A stretch of 64,000 nucleotides of DNA from Pontixanthobacter aestiaquae (GCF_009827455.1 NZ_WTYZ01000001.1:2551001-2615000), one strand, 5' to 3'; counted from the stretch's first letter, positions 46,568 to 55,294 are shown. Numbers and translations: made by a program. Notes: generated by a model from the letters alone, not told the origin.

Positions 46568-46864
46568 ATGACTCAGTCTAATGCAACATTATCGATGGAC
46601 AGCGTAGTCGCGCACAATGAGGATGTGCTTTTTAGCGAAGTAGCCGACGGCATGTCGCTCATGGATATCGAAAGCGGCAAGTATTTCCATTTTGACGAGA
46701 CCGGCGCACGCATCTGGAAGCAGATGGACGGTGCGATGCCCGTCAGCGAATTGTGCGAGAAGCTAGAAAAACAGTTCGAGGTCGACACCGAAACCTGCCG
46801 CACTGATACGCTTGAATTCCTGCAGGAGCTTGCGAATATGGATCTTGTCAAAACCGGCGGATAG
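46568..46864 (+). CDS. PqqD-family B1 protein, RiPP recognition element
   Basis: A 98-residue winged-helix protein of the PqqD type: VVAHNEDVLFSEVADGMSLMDIESGKYFHFDETGARIWKQMDG, then VSELCEKLEKQFEVDTETC and DTLEFLQELANMDLV. It binds the precursor leader and guides B2 and the cyclase. It lies directly before the precursor gene, with 130 bp in between that are AT-rich and include a promoter candidate. Confidence 0.92.
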   Translation: MTQSNATLSMDSVVAHNEDVLFSEVADGMSLMDIESGKYFHFDETGARIWKQMDGAMPVSELCEKLEKQFEVDTETCRTDTLEFLQELANMDLVKTGG

Positions 46865-46920
46865 TCGGGTTCGTACAATTCCGATATCGCTGTAAACTAT
46901 AGACAAGAACCATAAAATCC

Positions 46921-46949
46921 TTGTCAGCGTGCCGATTCTCATCTTTAAG
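46921..46949 (+). promoter_or_regulatory. Candidate promoter for the precursor gene
   Basis: TTGTCA, 17 bp, TTTAAG. The -35 box matches sigma-70 at five of six bases and the -10 at four of six. It lies about 45 bp before the precursor ATG in an AT-rich gap, so would allow the peptide gene to be made in excess of the enzymes. Not proven. Confidence 0.35.
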
Positions 46950-46994
46950 GCTCGTGGATGGGTGATGTGTACAAATTTTACGGGGAGTTCGATT

Positions 46995-47126
46995 ATGAAT
47001 AACGCAAAAGACAGCCGTACGGCGTGGAAGAAGCCACAGGTTACAGCGATTACGCCTGTTCGCCGGACGCGCGGCGGGCCCGGTAACATTCGTCCGGTAG
47101 AAAACGCTTTCTACGCAACGTCGTAG
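46995..47126 (+). CDS. Lasso peptide precursor
   Basis: A 43-residue peptide with a GGGGAG ribosome-binding site 8 bases before the ATG. The leader contains AWKKPQVTAITPVRRTR: the KP-x-V-xx-I spacing is that of B1-bound lasso leaders, and a Thr stands at -2 before the predicted cut. The core would be GGPGNIRPVENAFYATS, similar to the AGPG start and C-terminal Ser of paeninodin. The only acidic residue is Glu10 (or Glu9 if the core begins at the second Gly). Position between B1 and the cyclase, and a hairpin directly after it, agree. An upstream in-frame ATG at 46929 would add 22 residues with no ribosome-binding site and was rejected. Confidence 0.88.
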   Translation: MNNAKDSRTAWKKPQVTAITPVRRTRGGPGNIRPVENAFYATS

Positions 47127-47166
47127 TCAAAACGATCTGTGCTCGCCTGTCGGCGACGCAGAAATG

Positions 47167-47210
47167 AAAACGGGCGCAGCCGCAAGGTTCGCGCCCGTTT
47201 TGCTGTTTTT
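47167..47210 (+). terminator. Terminator/attenuator between precursor and cyclase genes
   Basis: Stem AAAACGGGCGC/GCGCCCGTTTT (47167-47177 with 47191-47201) followed by GCTGTTTTT. It ends 39 bp before the cyclase ATG. Such hairpins after lasso precursor genes are known in proteobacteria and set a high precursor-to-enzyme ratio. Confidence 0.85.
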
Positions 47211-47248
47211 GGTGGCCTTTTGCGACAGCAAAGTGAAGACGGGTAAGC

Positions 47249-48904
47249 ATGCTGTTCGCGGAATTTGACAGGCAATCTCTATCGGCGCCAAGTTCGCGTG
47301 ATGGAGCCACGATCCTGGCCGATATACGCATTGATGACCGCGCAGCTCTTCTCTCAAAATTGGGCATTACCCGGCCTGTCGAAGACCACGAGCTCGTTCT
47401 CGAAGCCTATGCCCGGTGGGGCGAAAAATGCATCGACCATCTGATCGGCGACTTCGCATTTTTGATTGTCGATCCCCAGCGCGATCAGATTTTCTGCGCA
47501 AGAGATCACATCGGGGCGCGGCCGCTCTTTTACACGCTTGATAGCAGTCAACTGCGCGTCGCTGGCGATATCGAAAGTGTGGCCGGAAATACTGCCAACA
47601 AATTTGATCAGGCAGTCGTCGCATCGGTCCTTACATTTAATACCTTTTGCCCAGCCGAGCGTACGCTTCTTCGGAACGTGAAAAGGCTGCCGCCAGGGCA
47701 CACACTTACGGTTCGCCGCGAAAGCCATAGTTTGGAGCGATTTTGGCGGCCGCAGGCTTCTCCGCAATTGAATCTGGCAAGCGATGAAAATTACATCGAA
47801 GCGGGCAGAGAGTTACTGAAACAAGCGGTGTCCGACCGATTGCGTGACATCAAGCGGCCGGCGGTGCACCTCAGCGGCGGTTTGGATTCATCGGCAGTGG
47901 CAGCGCTCGTTACGAACCGGCAGCGTGGCGCCAATCTCCCCGATCCGCCCTCTTATGCATGGTATTTGGGTGATCCGGACAATCCATCTGATGACGAAAC
48001 ACGCTGGGCCGAAGCCGCACGTTCAGCGCTCGATCTGACTATGCATGCGCCGGCAACGTCTGCTGAAAATATCACTGCATTGTTGCGATCGGACTGGTCG
48101 CAAGGGCCGGATGCTTCCAATCTTCTCGGCGAAGATGCAATACTTGGCCATGCCCGGGGTCAGGGCGTAGATGGCATCCTGTCTGGCTGGGGCGGAGACG
48201 AAGGGCTTTCCTTCAATGGCCGTGGCCACCGCGCGCAGTTGCTTACCAGCCTCCATTGGCGCCAGCTCGCGGCAGTATGCGACGGGTCATTCCCGATGGC
48301 ATTGGCAAGGGGCGTAAAGCAAGGCTTTACGGAACTTAGGCAATCAAACAGCGGCCCACAAACAAAACAAAAGTTAGCCAAAAGCTATCTGAGGCGCGAC
48401 ATTGTAAAGGATGTGGAGCTCATCACGCCCCCTCCGATATCGTTGCGCAACACTAGGCAAGCGATGACGAGCTTACTCGCAACCGGCGCACAAACTGCAA
48501 GATTGGAAGATTGGGCGATTGCGGGCCGCCGCTACGGTATAACCTATTCCTATCCGCTGTTGGACCGGCGGGTCATGGAATTTGCGTTGTCCCTGCCAGG
48601 ACACTTGTTTTACCGGCCCGAGGCGCGCCGGTGGATCATGCGCAAAGTGCTGGATCCCAAACTGCCCGATTTAATCCGCTGGAACAGCAGCAAATTGGAA
48701 CGCGCGCGTGTCGCGCAGCTTGGAATCCTGATGGCAGAAGCCTTTCGGCAATGCGCCGATCTGCTTGAGGATTGCAGCGATTTTGCCGGTACAGATCAGT
48801 TTGTTGATGTGAGCCGGCTCATCGCTGATTTGCGCGGTCCGGAGGACACCCTATTGGACAATTTCTCGTACAAACGCCGCGCGCTGCAATTTCTGAGATT
48901 TTGA
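47249..48904 (+). CDS. Lasso cyclase (asparagine synthetase homologue)
   Basis: A 551-residue AsnB-like protein. The N-terminal amidotransferase-like domain (DHELVLEAYARWGEKCIDHLIGDFAF, CARDHIGARPLFY) has no N-terminal catalytic Cys, as in lasso cyclases. The synthetase domain has the PPi loop VHLSGGLDSSAVAAL (about 206-220), LSGWGGDEG, and SYPLLDRRVMEFALSLP with KVLDPKLPD near the C-terminus. It adenylates the Asp/Glu side chain and closes the ring on the free N-terminus. ATG at 47249 is the first usable start after an in-frame stop. Confidence 0.93.
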   Translation: MLFAEFDRQSLSAPSSRDGATILADIRIDDRAALLSKLGITRPVEDHELVLEAYARWGEKCIDHLIGDFAFLIVDPQRDQIFCARDHIGARPLFYTLDSSQLRVAGDIESVAGNTANKFDQAVVASVLTFNTFCPAERTLLRNVKRLPPGHTLTVRRESHSLERFWRPQASPQLNLASDENYIEAGRELLKQAVSDRLRDIKRPAVHLSGGLDSSAVAALVTNRQRGANLPDPPSYAWYLGDPDNPSDDETRWAEAARSALDLTMHAPATSAENITALLRSDWSQGPDASNLLGEDAILGHARGQGVDGILSGWGGDEGLSFNGRGHRAQLLTSLHWRQLAAVCDGSFPMALARGVKQGFTELRQSNSGPQTKQKLAKSYLRRDIVKDVELITPPPISLRNTRQAMTSLLATGAQTARLEDWAIAGRRYGITYSYPLLDRRVMEFALSLPGHLFYRPEARRWIMRKVLDPKLPDLIRWNSSKLERARVAQLGILMAEAFRQCADLLEDCSDFAGTDQFVDVSRLIADLRGPEDTLLDNFSYKRRALQFLRF

Positions 48905-48905
48905 C

Positions 48906-49781
48906 ATGCCAACCCCTCACAAAATTTCAGAGTTGGTGACGGTCACATCGCGCGATTATCTTCCCGGCACGCAGGTCATGCTGCATTCTTTCCTGCGCAA
49001 CAATGCGTGGTTCGATGGTCAGATCACGATCTTGCATGACGACCTTTTGTCGGGCGATATCGCAGCGCTCGCTGCCAGCTTCCCATCAGCGATTTTTACC
49101 GGTCCTTCTGCGGCGCTAACGGCAGCGATCGGCACCTTGGCAGCAGACTATCCCGAACTTAAGAACCGCCTGCGGCGCTTCCTCTCGCTTGAGGCGTTTC
49201 ACCCTGACCGCGGCGGCAGCGCGCTCTTTTGTGACAGCGATCTGCTGTTCCGCAGCGATATATCGGCTATGTTTGACAGTGACATGCCGCTTATCGCCTG
49301 CGGAGATCGCGCGCAGTTAGTGGGCACGGGCCGCGATCCGGCATCGATGGCGGAAGGGGACTCGACCAGCGCAGCAGCGAAATTTACCAGTTTCAATGCA
49401 GGGCTGATGGTGATTGATGGATCACTCAGAACGCAGGCCATTTGGGACCAATTGCTCGGGCAGCTCAATCCGCAGGTTTGGAAATCAATCACATCGGACC
49501 ACACCGATCAGGCTGTCTTCAATCGTCAGTTCGGCGATCAGGTTACGATGGCCGACCCGTCTTACAACTATCTCGTAGGTCACGCGGGGAAACTACGTTC
49601 AGCCATCGATAGCCCGATGGGCAACGCAAAAGTGCTGCATTTCAATGGGCCTTCTAAACCGTGGAATTTCGGCGCGCATCTCGCCGCGACGGCGTATGAT
49701 GCCAGTTTTGTGAAAGCGGTCCAGCAGTGGTTCGATGCCTACGCCGAATATCTATCAGCCTACCATTTCACGTTGAGTTAG
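48906..49781 (+). CDS. Glycosyltransferase, GT8-like
   Basis: A 291-residue protein with GT-A features: ELVTVTSRDYLPGTQVMLHSFLRNN, DSD motif at about 110-112 (ALFCDSDLLFRSD), FNAGLMVIDGS, DQAVFNRQF and KVLHFNGPSKPW, the pattern of GT8 (glycogenin-like) enzymes. It starts 2 bp after the cyclase stop, so it is part of the operon. It could glycosylate the peptide or its phosphate group; the sugar is unknown. Confidence 0.86.
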   Translation: MPTPHKISELVTVTSRDYLPGTQVMLHSFLRNNAWFDGQITILHDDLLSGDIAALAASFPSAIFTGPSAALTAAIGTLAADYPELKNRLRRFLSLEAFHPDRGGSALFCDSDLLFRSDISAMFDSDMPLIACGDRAQLVGTGRDPASMAEGDSTSAAAKFTSFNAGLMVIDGSLRTQAIWDQLLGQLNPQVWKSITSDHTDQAVFNRQFGDQVTMADPSYNYLVGHAGKLRSAIDSPMGNAKVLHFNGPSKPWNFGAHLAATAYDASFVKAVQQWFDAYAEYLSAYHFTLS

Positions 49782-49791
49782 CACGCATAAA

Positions 49792-52700
49792 TCAGCGGGC
49801 ACGGCGGATTACCAGCTCCGTATTAGCATCAAATGGTCCGCGCAAAGTAGTTGTAGTGCCATCGCGCCATGTGACTTGCACCGACTGTATCTTGACCTCA
49901 TCGCCCAGTCCGAAATGCGCCTGCGGATAGATGCCTGTGGCAAAGCCCCCGCTCTGACGGATTTCGCGCAGCTGTTTCCCGCCCGACTCTGTATCAATCA
50001 CAATCTGCGCTCCGACACCCGCACGGTTGCCGACACTATCCTCCAGGCGCACCCAGAAAGCGCCACCTGATGGCGCGTCATTGCGATGGACTATCGGCTG
50101 AGTGAGCACTGATGCGCGAATGATATCCATATCGCCGTCGCGGTCATAATCGGCCAAGACGTAGCTACTGGTCGCCATTCCGTCGGCTAGGCCAAACCGC
50201 GCTTCGTCGCGTACAAATTTCTTACCTTGCAGATTTCGGTAAAACGCGTTGGGCACTGTCGTCCGATGATAGGTCATGCCCGATCCGACGAACACATCCT
50301 GCCAGCCATCCTGATCCAGATCGACGAACCGAGAGTTCCAGCTCCAACCCGGACGATCCAGACCCATATCTTCGGTTCGATCCTGGTATTTGCCCTCGGT
50401 ATCCAGCTGCAGGAATACATTGCGCCGGCCGATCCCGCCGACATAATCCATTTCCTCGATCGCCTTTCTGGCGTTGGGGAAGCGCTCCGACGCGGCGCGG
50501 ATGCAATGCCGAACGAATACCTCACCTAGACCCGCAACATTGTCGCAGTCGTTGGTATCAAGAACGTAGCCAGCCCGCTGGATCGCGCTGATCCCGGCGC
50601 ACATTGCACGGTAAGTCGGGTCGCCGATGCGGTCACATTTGGAATAGAGCGAATGGGCGAATTCCATCGGCTCTGATCGGTATCGCGTGGCCAAGAAGCA
50701 CTCGCCAACCGATCCGGTGTTAAGCTGCTCATCCTCACAATATTTGAACGACGGGGTGTCCTGAATGCGGGCCGTCGGCATGGCGATTTGTGCTGAGTAA
50801 AGCTCTTGGCTTAGATCATTATCGATATCACCCATATCGAAACTCATTGTGGTGCGGGTAAGATACGGGATCAGACCGGATGATTTTTTGGCGAGTTCAA
50901 ATGTCCGCTCGCCGCGATTGAGGTAAATCTTGTCAGCCGTCGAAACATCATCACCGATCGCGATATCGGGTCGGCCATCCAGATCGATATCGGCCACTAA
51001 AGAGGTCAGCGACTCGCCCGGTATTCCTTCGAGCTCTTGAGCTTCGAACTTGCCATCGCCTTCGTTCCAGAAAATCCGGTCTTGAGAAGCCATCAGATAG
51101 GGATCGTTATTGTTGCCCACCGTCCCAAGCGACCAGTTTGCAGCGACAATATCCAGATCGCCATCATCGTCGAGATCGGCGAACGCAGGCGCGCCCATCA
51201 TGCCGGCATTGCCGTTGGGCAAAAGTGTGCGGTTCGCGTAAGAAAACTTGCCATCCACATTCCATAAGATGTTCGTGTCATGCATGAAATTGGACATCAG
51301 CAGATCAGGCAGACTGTCGCCATTCAAATCCGTGAATGCCATCGTACCAACGAACTGATCGGCAGTGGGACCAAGATCGATAGGAACTTCGACGAAGCGG
51401 CCACCGCGATTGGAGAACAATTGCAAACCACCGACAGACGGATTGCGCGCTATCGCAACATCGACCCAGCCATCCTGCTCGATATCGCCGCCTGCCATTG
51501 CCCAATACATCAGGTAAGGTTCAAGCACGTCCATCCCGATAGCGTGTGGTTCGACATCGATACCCACTTCGGGGCCGAGCAAGCGATTAAAACCAGCTTC
51601 GACTGCGGGCGCGTCAGTTTGCTCCATGACGGGAGATACCAACGCGGAAACTGTGCCCGAACCGGAATGCTCGATTTCGGGATTGGCCGAACTGTAAGCG
51701 ACTGGTGCGGCAGCTGGCGCATCGACCACGGCATCGGCAGCCATCAGCGGTGCGTCTGGTCGCTCCAGCTCGAAACCGTCGAGATAGCCGATATTCGCGC
51801 GGTGGGTTTCCAGCACGACATATTTGTCGGCATAGCTCGCAGCCACGCCGCACACGACCGCCAAGCCCGCCAATGACCCCATCATGCCACTGGCAATCTT
51901 CCACGACACGGCCCTCCCCACGATCATGTAGGAATAGATACTGAAGCAGCCGAGCGCGAACATCAACGTCATCGCATATTTGACCGGCCAACCGGCGTTG
52001 ATCAGAATGACTGCCAGAATAACATCAAATGCGATTGGAACCGGCAGAACGATTCCCAAAATCGCTATGCCGATCATGGTAATCAGAACCATGATTTCGG
52101 ACCGTGGTGCTCCGATTGCACGCCGGAAATCATTCCAGTCGAACACCGTCACCATAATCGCACCCAACACGCCAGCCAGGATCATCAGGGGCACCGTGAC
52201 CGCAATGATAAACATCAGATTGCGGCCGAATGTTTTTGCGAGCCACGCTGCTGCTTTGGGCCAGCTGTCGACGTCCGATGCGGGAACAGGCAACGGGCGT
52301 AGAGCCTCCAACTTTCGCGCGATCCAGCCGCGCTTATCGTCGAGTTCATTGTGCGCCCGATCAAGCGCTTCCTCCCGGAAACCGGAACTTCCCAGAATAC
52401 GCGTCAGGATCGGAACTCCGACGATTACAAACGCCAGTGCCCCAAGCAGTTTGATCGCCGCCATATGCGTCGGCAGCAAGGCAAACGACATGCTGACGAC
52501 AATCACGTTGAGCGTAGGAGATGCGACCAATGCGCTGAGCGTTGTTTCCAACCGCATGCCCGCGCTGTGCAAACCGCGCGCAATGGGAGCGGCACAGTTT
52601 ACGCACACGCCCAACGGTGTTCCGATAGCAGCGCCCAATGCAGCATTGGCGAAGGGGTTTTCAAACCCGCGCCGTTCAATCAATCCGAACAGGGTTAGTG

Positions 52701-53007
52701 CGCAGGCGGCAAACAGCACACCGAAGGTCATGCCCTTCCAATTGGTATACATCCAATTGATCGAGTTGACGAAAATCTCCCATAACAGACCGCTGTTAGG
52801 TAGCATTTCCAGAACTTGGTCGAATGCGATCCCGCTCATATCGGCGTCGCCGCCCATCATCGCCTTTTCATCGAGAGCGGGATAACGCGATTGGGTCCAG
52901 AAATAGAGCGCGATAAAGGCTGTAAGTAGCGCGGCCAGCACCAGTCTTCGATCGCTTAACAGCCGCACGACAATGTTCTGCTCGGACGGCACCTCAAGCG
53001 TGTTCAT
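49792..53007 (-). CDS. Permease fused to FG-GAP/VCBS repeats and UnbV/ASPIC domain
   Basis: A 1071-residue fusion. Residues 1-400 hold about ten helices of a permease of the DUF318/ArsP type, with TPLGVCVNCAAPIARGLHSAG (Cys135, Cys138). Residues 500-970 hold at least six calcium-type FG-GAP motifs such as DLNGDSLPDLL, DLDDDGDLDIV, DIDLDGRPDIA, DLDQDGWQDVF and DYDRDGDMDII, with a six-Cys insert around 757-835. Residues 985-1070 are a UnbV/ASPIC domain (QLREIRQSGGFATG, QAHFGLG, VQVTWRDGTT). The repeats would face the periplasm or outside. Convergent with the lasso glycosyltransferase gene, 10 bp apart. Confidence 0.88.
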   Translation of the reverse strand: MNTLEVPSEQNIVVRLLSDRRLVLAALLTAFIALYFWTQSRYPALDEKAMMGGDADMSGIAFDQVLEMLPNSGLLWEIFVNSINWMYTNWKGMTFGVLFAACALTLFGLIERRGFENPFANAALGAAIGTPLGVCVNCAAPIARGLHSAGMRLETTLSALVASPTLNVIVVSMSFALLPTHMAAIKLLGALAFVIVGVPILTRILGSSGFREEALDRAHNELDDKRGWIARKLEALRPLPVPASDVDSWPKAAAWLAKTFGRNLMFIIAVTVPLMILAGVLGAIMVTVFDWNDFRRAIGAPRSEIMVLITMIGIAILGIVLPVPIAFDVILAVILINAGWPVKYAMTLMFALGCFSIYSYMIVGRAVSWKIASGMMGSLAGLAVVCGVAASYADKYVVLETHRANIGYLDGFELERPDAPLMAADAVVDAPAAAPVAYSSANPEIEHSGSGTVSALVSPVMEQTDAPAVEAGFNRLLGPEVGIDVEPHAIGMDVLEPYLMYWAMAGGDIEQDGWVDVAIARNPSVGGLQLFSNRGGRFVEVPIDLGPTADQFVGTMAFTDLNGDSLPDLLMSNFMHDTNILWNVDGKFSYANRTLLPNGNAGMMGAPAFADLDDDGDLDIVAANWSLGTVGNNNDPYLMASQDRIFWNEGDGKFEAQELEGIPGESLTSLVADIDLDGRPDIAIGDDVSTADKIYLNRGERTFELAKKSSGLIPYLTRTTMSFDMGDIDNDLSQELYSAQIAMPTARIQDTPSFKYCEDEQLNTGSVGECFLATRYRSEPMEFAHSLYSKCDRIGDPTYRAMCAGISAIQRAGYVLDTNDCDNVAGLGEVFVRHCIRAASERFPNARKAIEEMDYVGGIGRRNVFLQLDTEGKYQDRTEDMGLDRPGWSWNSRFVDLDQDGWQDVFVGSGMTYHRTTVPNAFYRNLQGKKFVRDEARFGLADGMATSSYVLADYDRDGDMDIIRASVLTQPIVHRNDAPSGGAFWVRLEDSVGNRAGVGAQIVIDTESGGKQLREIRQSGGFATGIYPQAHFGLGDEVKIQSVQVTWRDGTTTTLRGPFDANTELVIRRAR

Positions 53008-53168
53008 TGTGCCCCATCATATCAATCATATTGCCACATCCCCACGCTTGATCCCTAGCCGTTAAATTCGTTCCGGCAAGTCCCGAAAGCCTTGCCTATC
53101 GCGATTGTGTGCTTCTAGGACAAATCAGACAGCGCGGCACAAATTGCTCCGCCGATTGTATTGAAAGC

Positions 53169-54389
53169 ATGGATATGGACGATAAGCGCGATCTGCTGAT
53201 TTTGGGCGGCGGTCTGGTTGGCATGACCTTGGCCCTCACTGCCGCGCGCAGAGGTGTCTCCAGCCATATTGTCGATCGCGCCGATCCGGCAGACCTGACC
53301 GCTGAAGGCTTTGACGGGCGCGCATCGGCGATCTCGACGGCGAGCTGGAACCTGTTCACGAATATCGGGCTGGCCGACCGGCTGGAGCCGCTTGGCTGTG
53401 ACATCGCCTCTATCGCCGTGACCGATCAAATGAAGCCGGGCTTCCTCGATTTTACTCCAGAACCACATGAAGGAACACTTGGGCGGATGTTCGCCAATCG
53501 GGACTTGCGTCTCGCACTGTTCGAAGCCGCGAGCGAAGAGCCGCTCATCGCTTGGCATTCAAAAAGCGAAATCACCGAGCGTCGGCGCGATGAACATGGC
53601 GTATCGGCTACCCTTGGTGACGGGCGTAAGCTGCACGGCAATCTGATGATAGCTGCCGAAGGGCGAGGCTCCCCGACCCGTGACGAGGCGGGCATTGTAA
53701 TCGCCAAATGGATCTACAGCCACCGCGCAATTATTGCCGGACTGGTCCATGAAAAGCCGCATAACAATGTCGCATGGGAGATTTTTTACGAAGCCGGCCC
53801 GTTCGCGCTGCTGCCGATGCTCGACCTTCCCGATGGATCGCATCGTAGCGCACTCGTCTGGACCGTTGGAGAGGATGATGCGTCGGGGACGCTCAAATTA
53901 TCGAACCGGGCTTTTCTTGCGGAAGTCACGAAGCGCATAGGCAATATATTTGGCGAGGTTACATCGGTCGGGCCGCGCTCCTCCTACCCGCTCGGCTTCC
54001 ACCATACGGCAAAGATCGTCGATCATAGGCTCGCTTTGATAGGCGATGCAGCGCACGGCATTCATCCAATCGCGGGACAAGGCCTCAACCTTGGGCTGCG
54101 TGACGTTGGCGCGCTGGTAGATGTGCTTGCTGACGGTATGCGGCTGGGTCTCGAACCCGGCGATGCGCAATTGCTCGACAAATACGAGAGATGGCGCGGG
54201 CTTGATGCGTTTTCGGTTGCCTTGGCAACGGACGGGCTCACCCGCATTTTCGGCATTCCGGGCAAAACCGCTTCGGCGGTCAGGCGTTTGGGTATGGCCG
54301 GAATTCAGCGCACCCCGATCCTGAAGACCTTCTTTATGGACGAAGCGCGCGGTGTGACGGGCGATATGCCCGATCTGCTCAAAGCCTAA
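53169..54389 (+). CDS. UbiH/UbiF/COQ6-family FAD-dependent hydroxylase
   Basis: A 406-residue flavoprotein mono-oxygenase: FAD-binding LLILGGGLVGMTLALTAARRG near the start, the DGRASAIS loop, and the ubiquinone-hydroxylase signature GDAAHGIHPIAGQGLNLGLRDVG. Acts in ubiquinone ring hydroxylation; which position cannot be told. ATG 53169 or 53175 is the start. Its stop overlaps the stop of the convergent mitofilin-like gene by 4 bp. The 161 bp upstream to the permease fusion gene contain only divergent promoter space. Confidence 0.92.
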   Translation: MDMDDKRDLLILGGGLVGMTLALTAARRGVSSHIVDRADPADLTAEGFDGRASAISTASWNLFTNIGLADRLEPLGCDIASIAVTDQMKPGFLDFTPEPHEGTLGRMFANRDLRLALFEAASEEPLIAWHSKSEITERRRDEHGVSATLGDGRKLHGNLMIAAEGRGSPTRDEAGIVIAKWIYSHRAIIAGLVHEKPHNNVAWEIFYEAGPFALLPMLDLPDGSHRSALVWTVGEDDASGTLKLSNRAFLAEVTKRIGNIFGEVTSVGPRSSYPLGFHHTAKIVDHRLALIGDAAHGIHPIAGQGLNLGLRDVGALVDVLADGMRLGLEPGDAQLLDKYERWRGLDAFSVALATDGLTRIFGIPGKTASAVRRLGMAGIQRTPILKTFFMDEARGVTGDMPDLLKA

Positions 54390-55294
54390 GTGCCACTATC
54401 TTCCGCAGGACTGGCTTGCTCGATCGTCTGGCCTTCGCGGTCGCGCAGTTGGCTGCGCTCTTTCACTGCGGACGTCTCAAGGATGTCCAGCGCATTCTGA
54501 ACCGCGGCGTAGCGGCGCGCATCCGCAATCCACTTCTCGGCCTTGTCGGCCCCGGGCAGCGTCTCGACTTCTTTGATCGCATTTCTTACGCGGCCAACCC
54601 CGAGCGCGAGGCGTGCGCGCTCCAACGCACGGTCAGGACGCGGCGAAGCGGTATCCTCGCTGCGGATCACAAACAGCTGGCTCAGCTCCCGCTGGAACTT
54701 CGCGAGCGATGGTCCCTCCTCGGATTTCATTAGGTCAGGACCAAGCCCTTCCAATCGCGCGATTAGCTCATCCACGCGGATCGGATTTTCCGATACTTCG
54801 ATGATTGTAGCGACAGCTTCAGGCTGTGCCGCACCGAAGCGCAGTCGCAATTGGTCTTTCAAATAGCCAAGCCGCTCGCCCTTTTCCAAAGTGCGCCGTG
54901 CGGCAAAGGCAATCAGTAAACCCTCGGCCCTCCCCGCATTCCCGGACGCAGCTTCGGCTTGAAGTACCAACCGGTCCAGACGTTGCTCGGCCGCAGCAAG
55001 GCGCTGATCCAGACCGCCAGCCTGCTCTTCCACGCGCTCAACTGCTTCGGTCGCTTCTTCAACTGCTTCGGTTTCCGTTGCCGTCGGCACCGGCGAAGCG
55101 CCAGGCGAAGCCAATGCCTGGGGCTCTACATCGACCGCCGCCGGCTCCTCCACTTCATCACTCATGAAAGCGTAATCGCCGTCCCAGAAGATGTAGCCAA
55201 CGAAAATGGCCCCGAGCAAGAATGCGCTCAGCGCAACGCCGAGAATGGCGCTCCAAGAGCCGCTTTTGCGGGAGTTTGTGAGTGTGCTGTTCAT
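54386..55294 (-). CDS. Mitofilin (Mic60)-like inner-membrane protein
   Basis: A 302-residue protein: one N-terminal helix (WSAILGVALSAFLLGAIFVGYIF), an acidic Ala/Pro linker, coiled coil (QRLAAAEQRLDRLVLQAEAA) and a C-terminal helical domain with LGVGRVRNAIKEVETLPGADKAEKWIADARRYAAVQNALDILE. The combination and the place directly downstream of hemC-hemD match alphaproteobacterial Mic60 homologues, which shape inner-membrane folds. The protein is short for the family; assignment rests on context and layout. Confidence 0.75.
   Translation of the reverse strand: MNSTLTNSRKSGSWSAILGVALSAFLLGAIFVGYIFWDGDYAFMSDEVEEPAAVDVEPQALASPGASPVPTATETEAVEEATEAVERVEEQAGGLDQRLAAAEQRLDRLVLQAEAASGNAGRAEGLLIAFAARRTLEKGERLGYLKDQLRLRFGAAQPEAVATIIEVSENPIRVDELIARLEGLGPDLMKSEEGPSLAKFQRELSQLFVIRSEDTASPRPDRALERARLALGVGRVRNAIKEVETLPGADKAEKWIADARRYAAVQNALDILETSAVKERSQLRDREGQTIEQASPAEDSGT

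Noticed and set aside
46929..47126. Longer precursor frame of 65 codons starting at 46929
   Set aside because: The extra 22 residues lack a ribosome-binding site, while the internal ATG at 46995 has GGGGAG at ideal spacing and gives a normal lasso leader.
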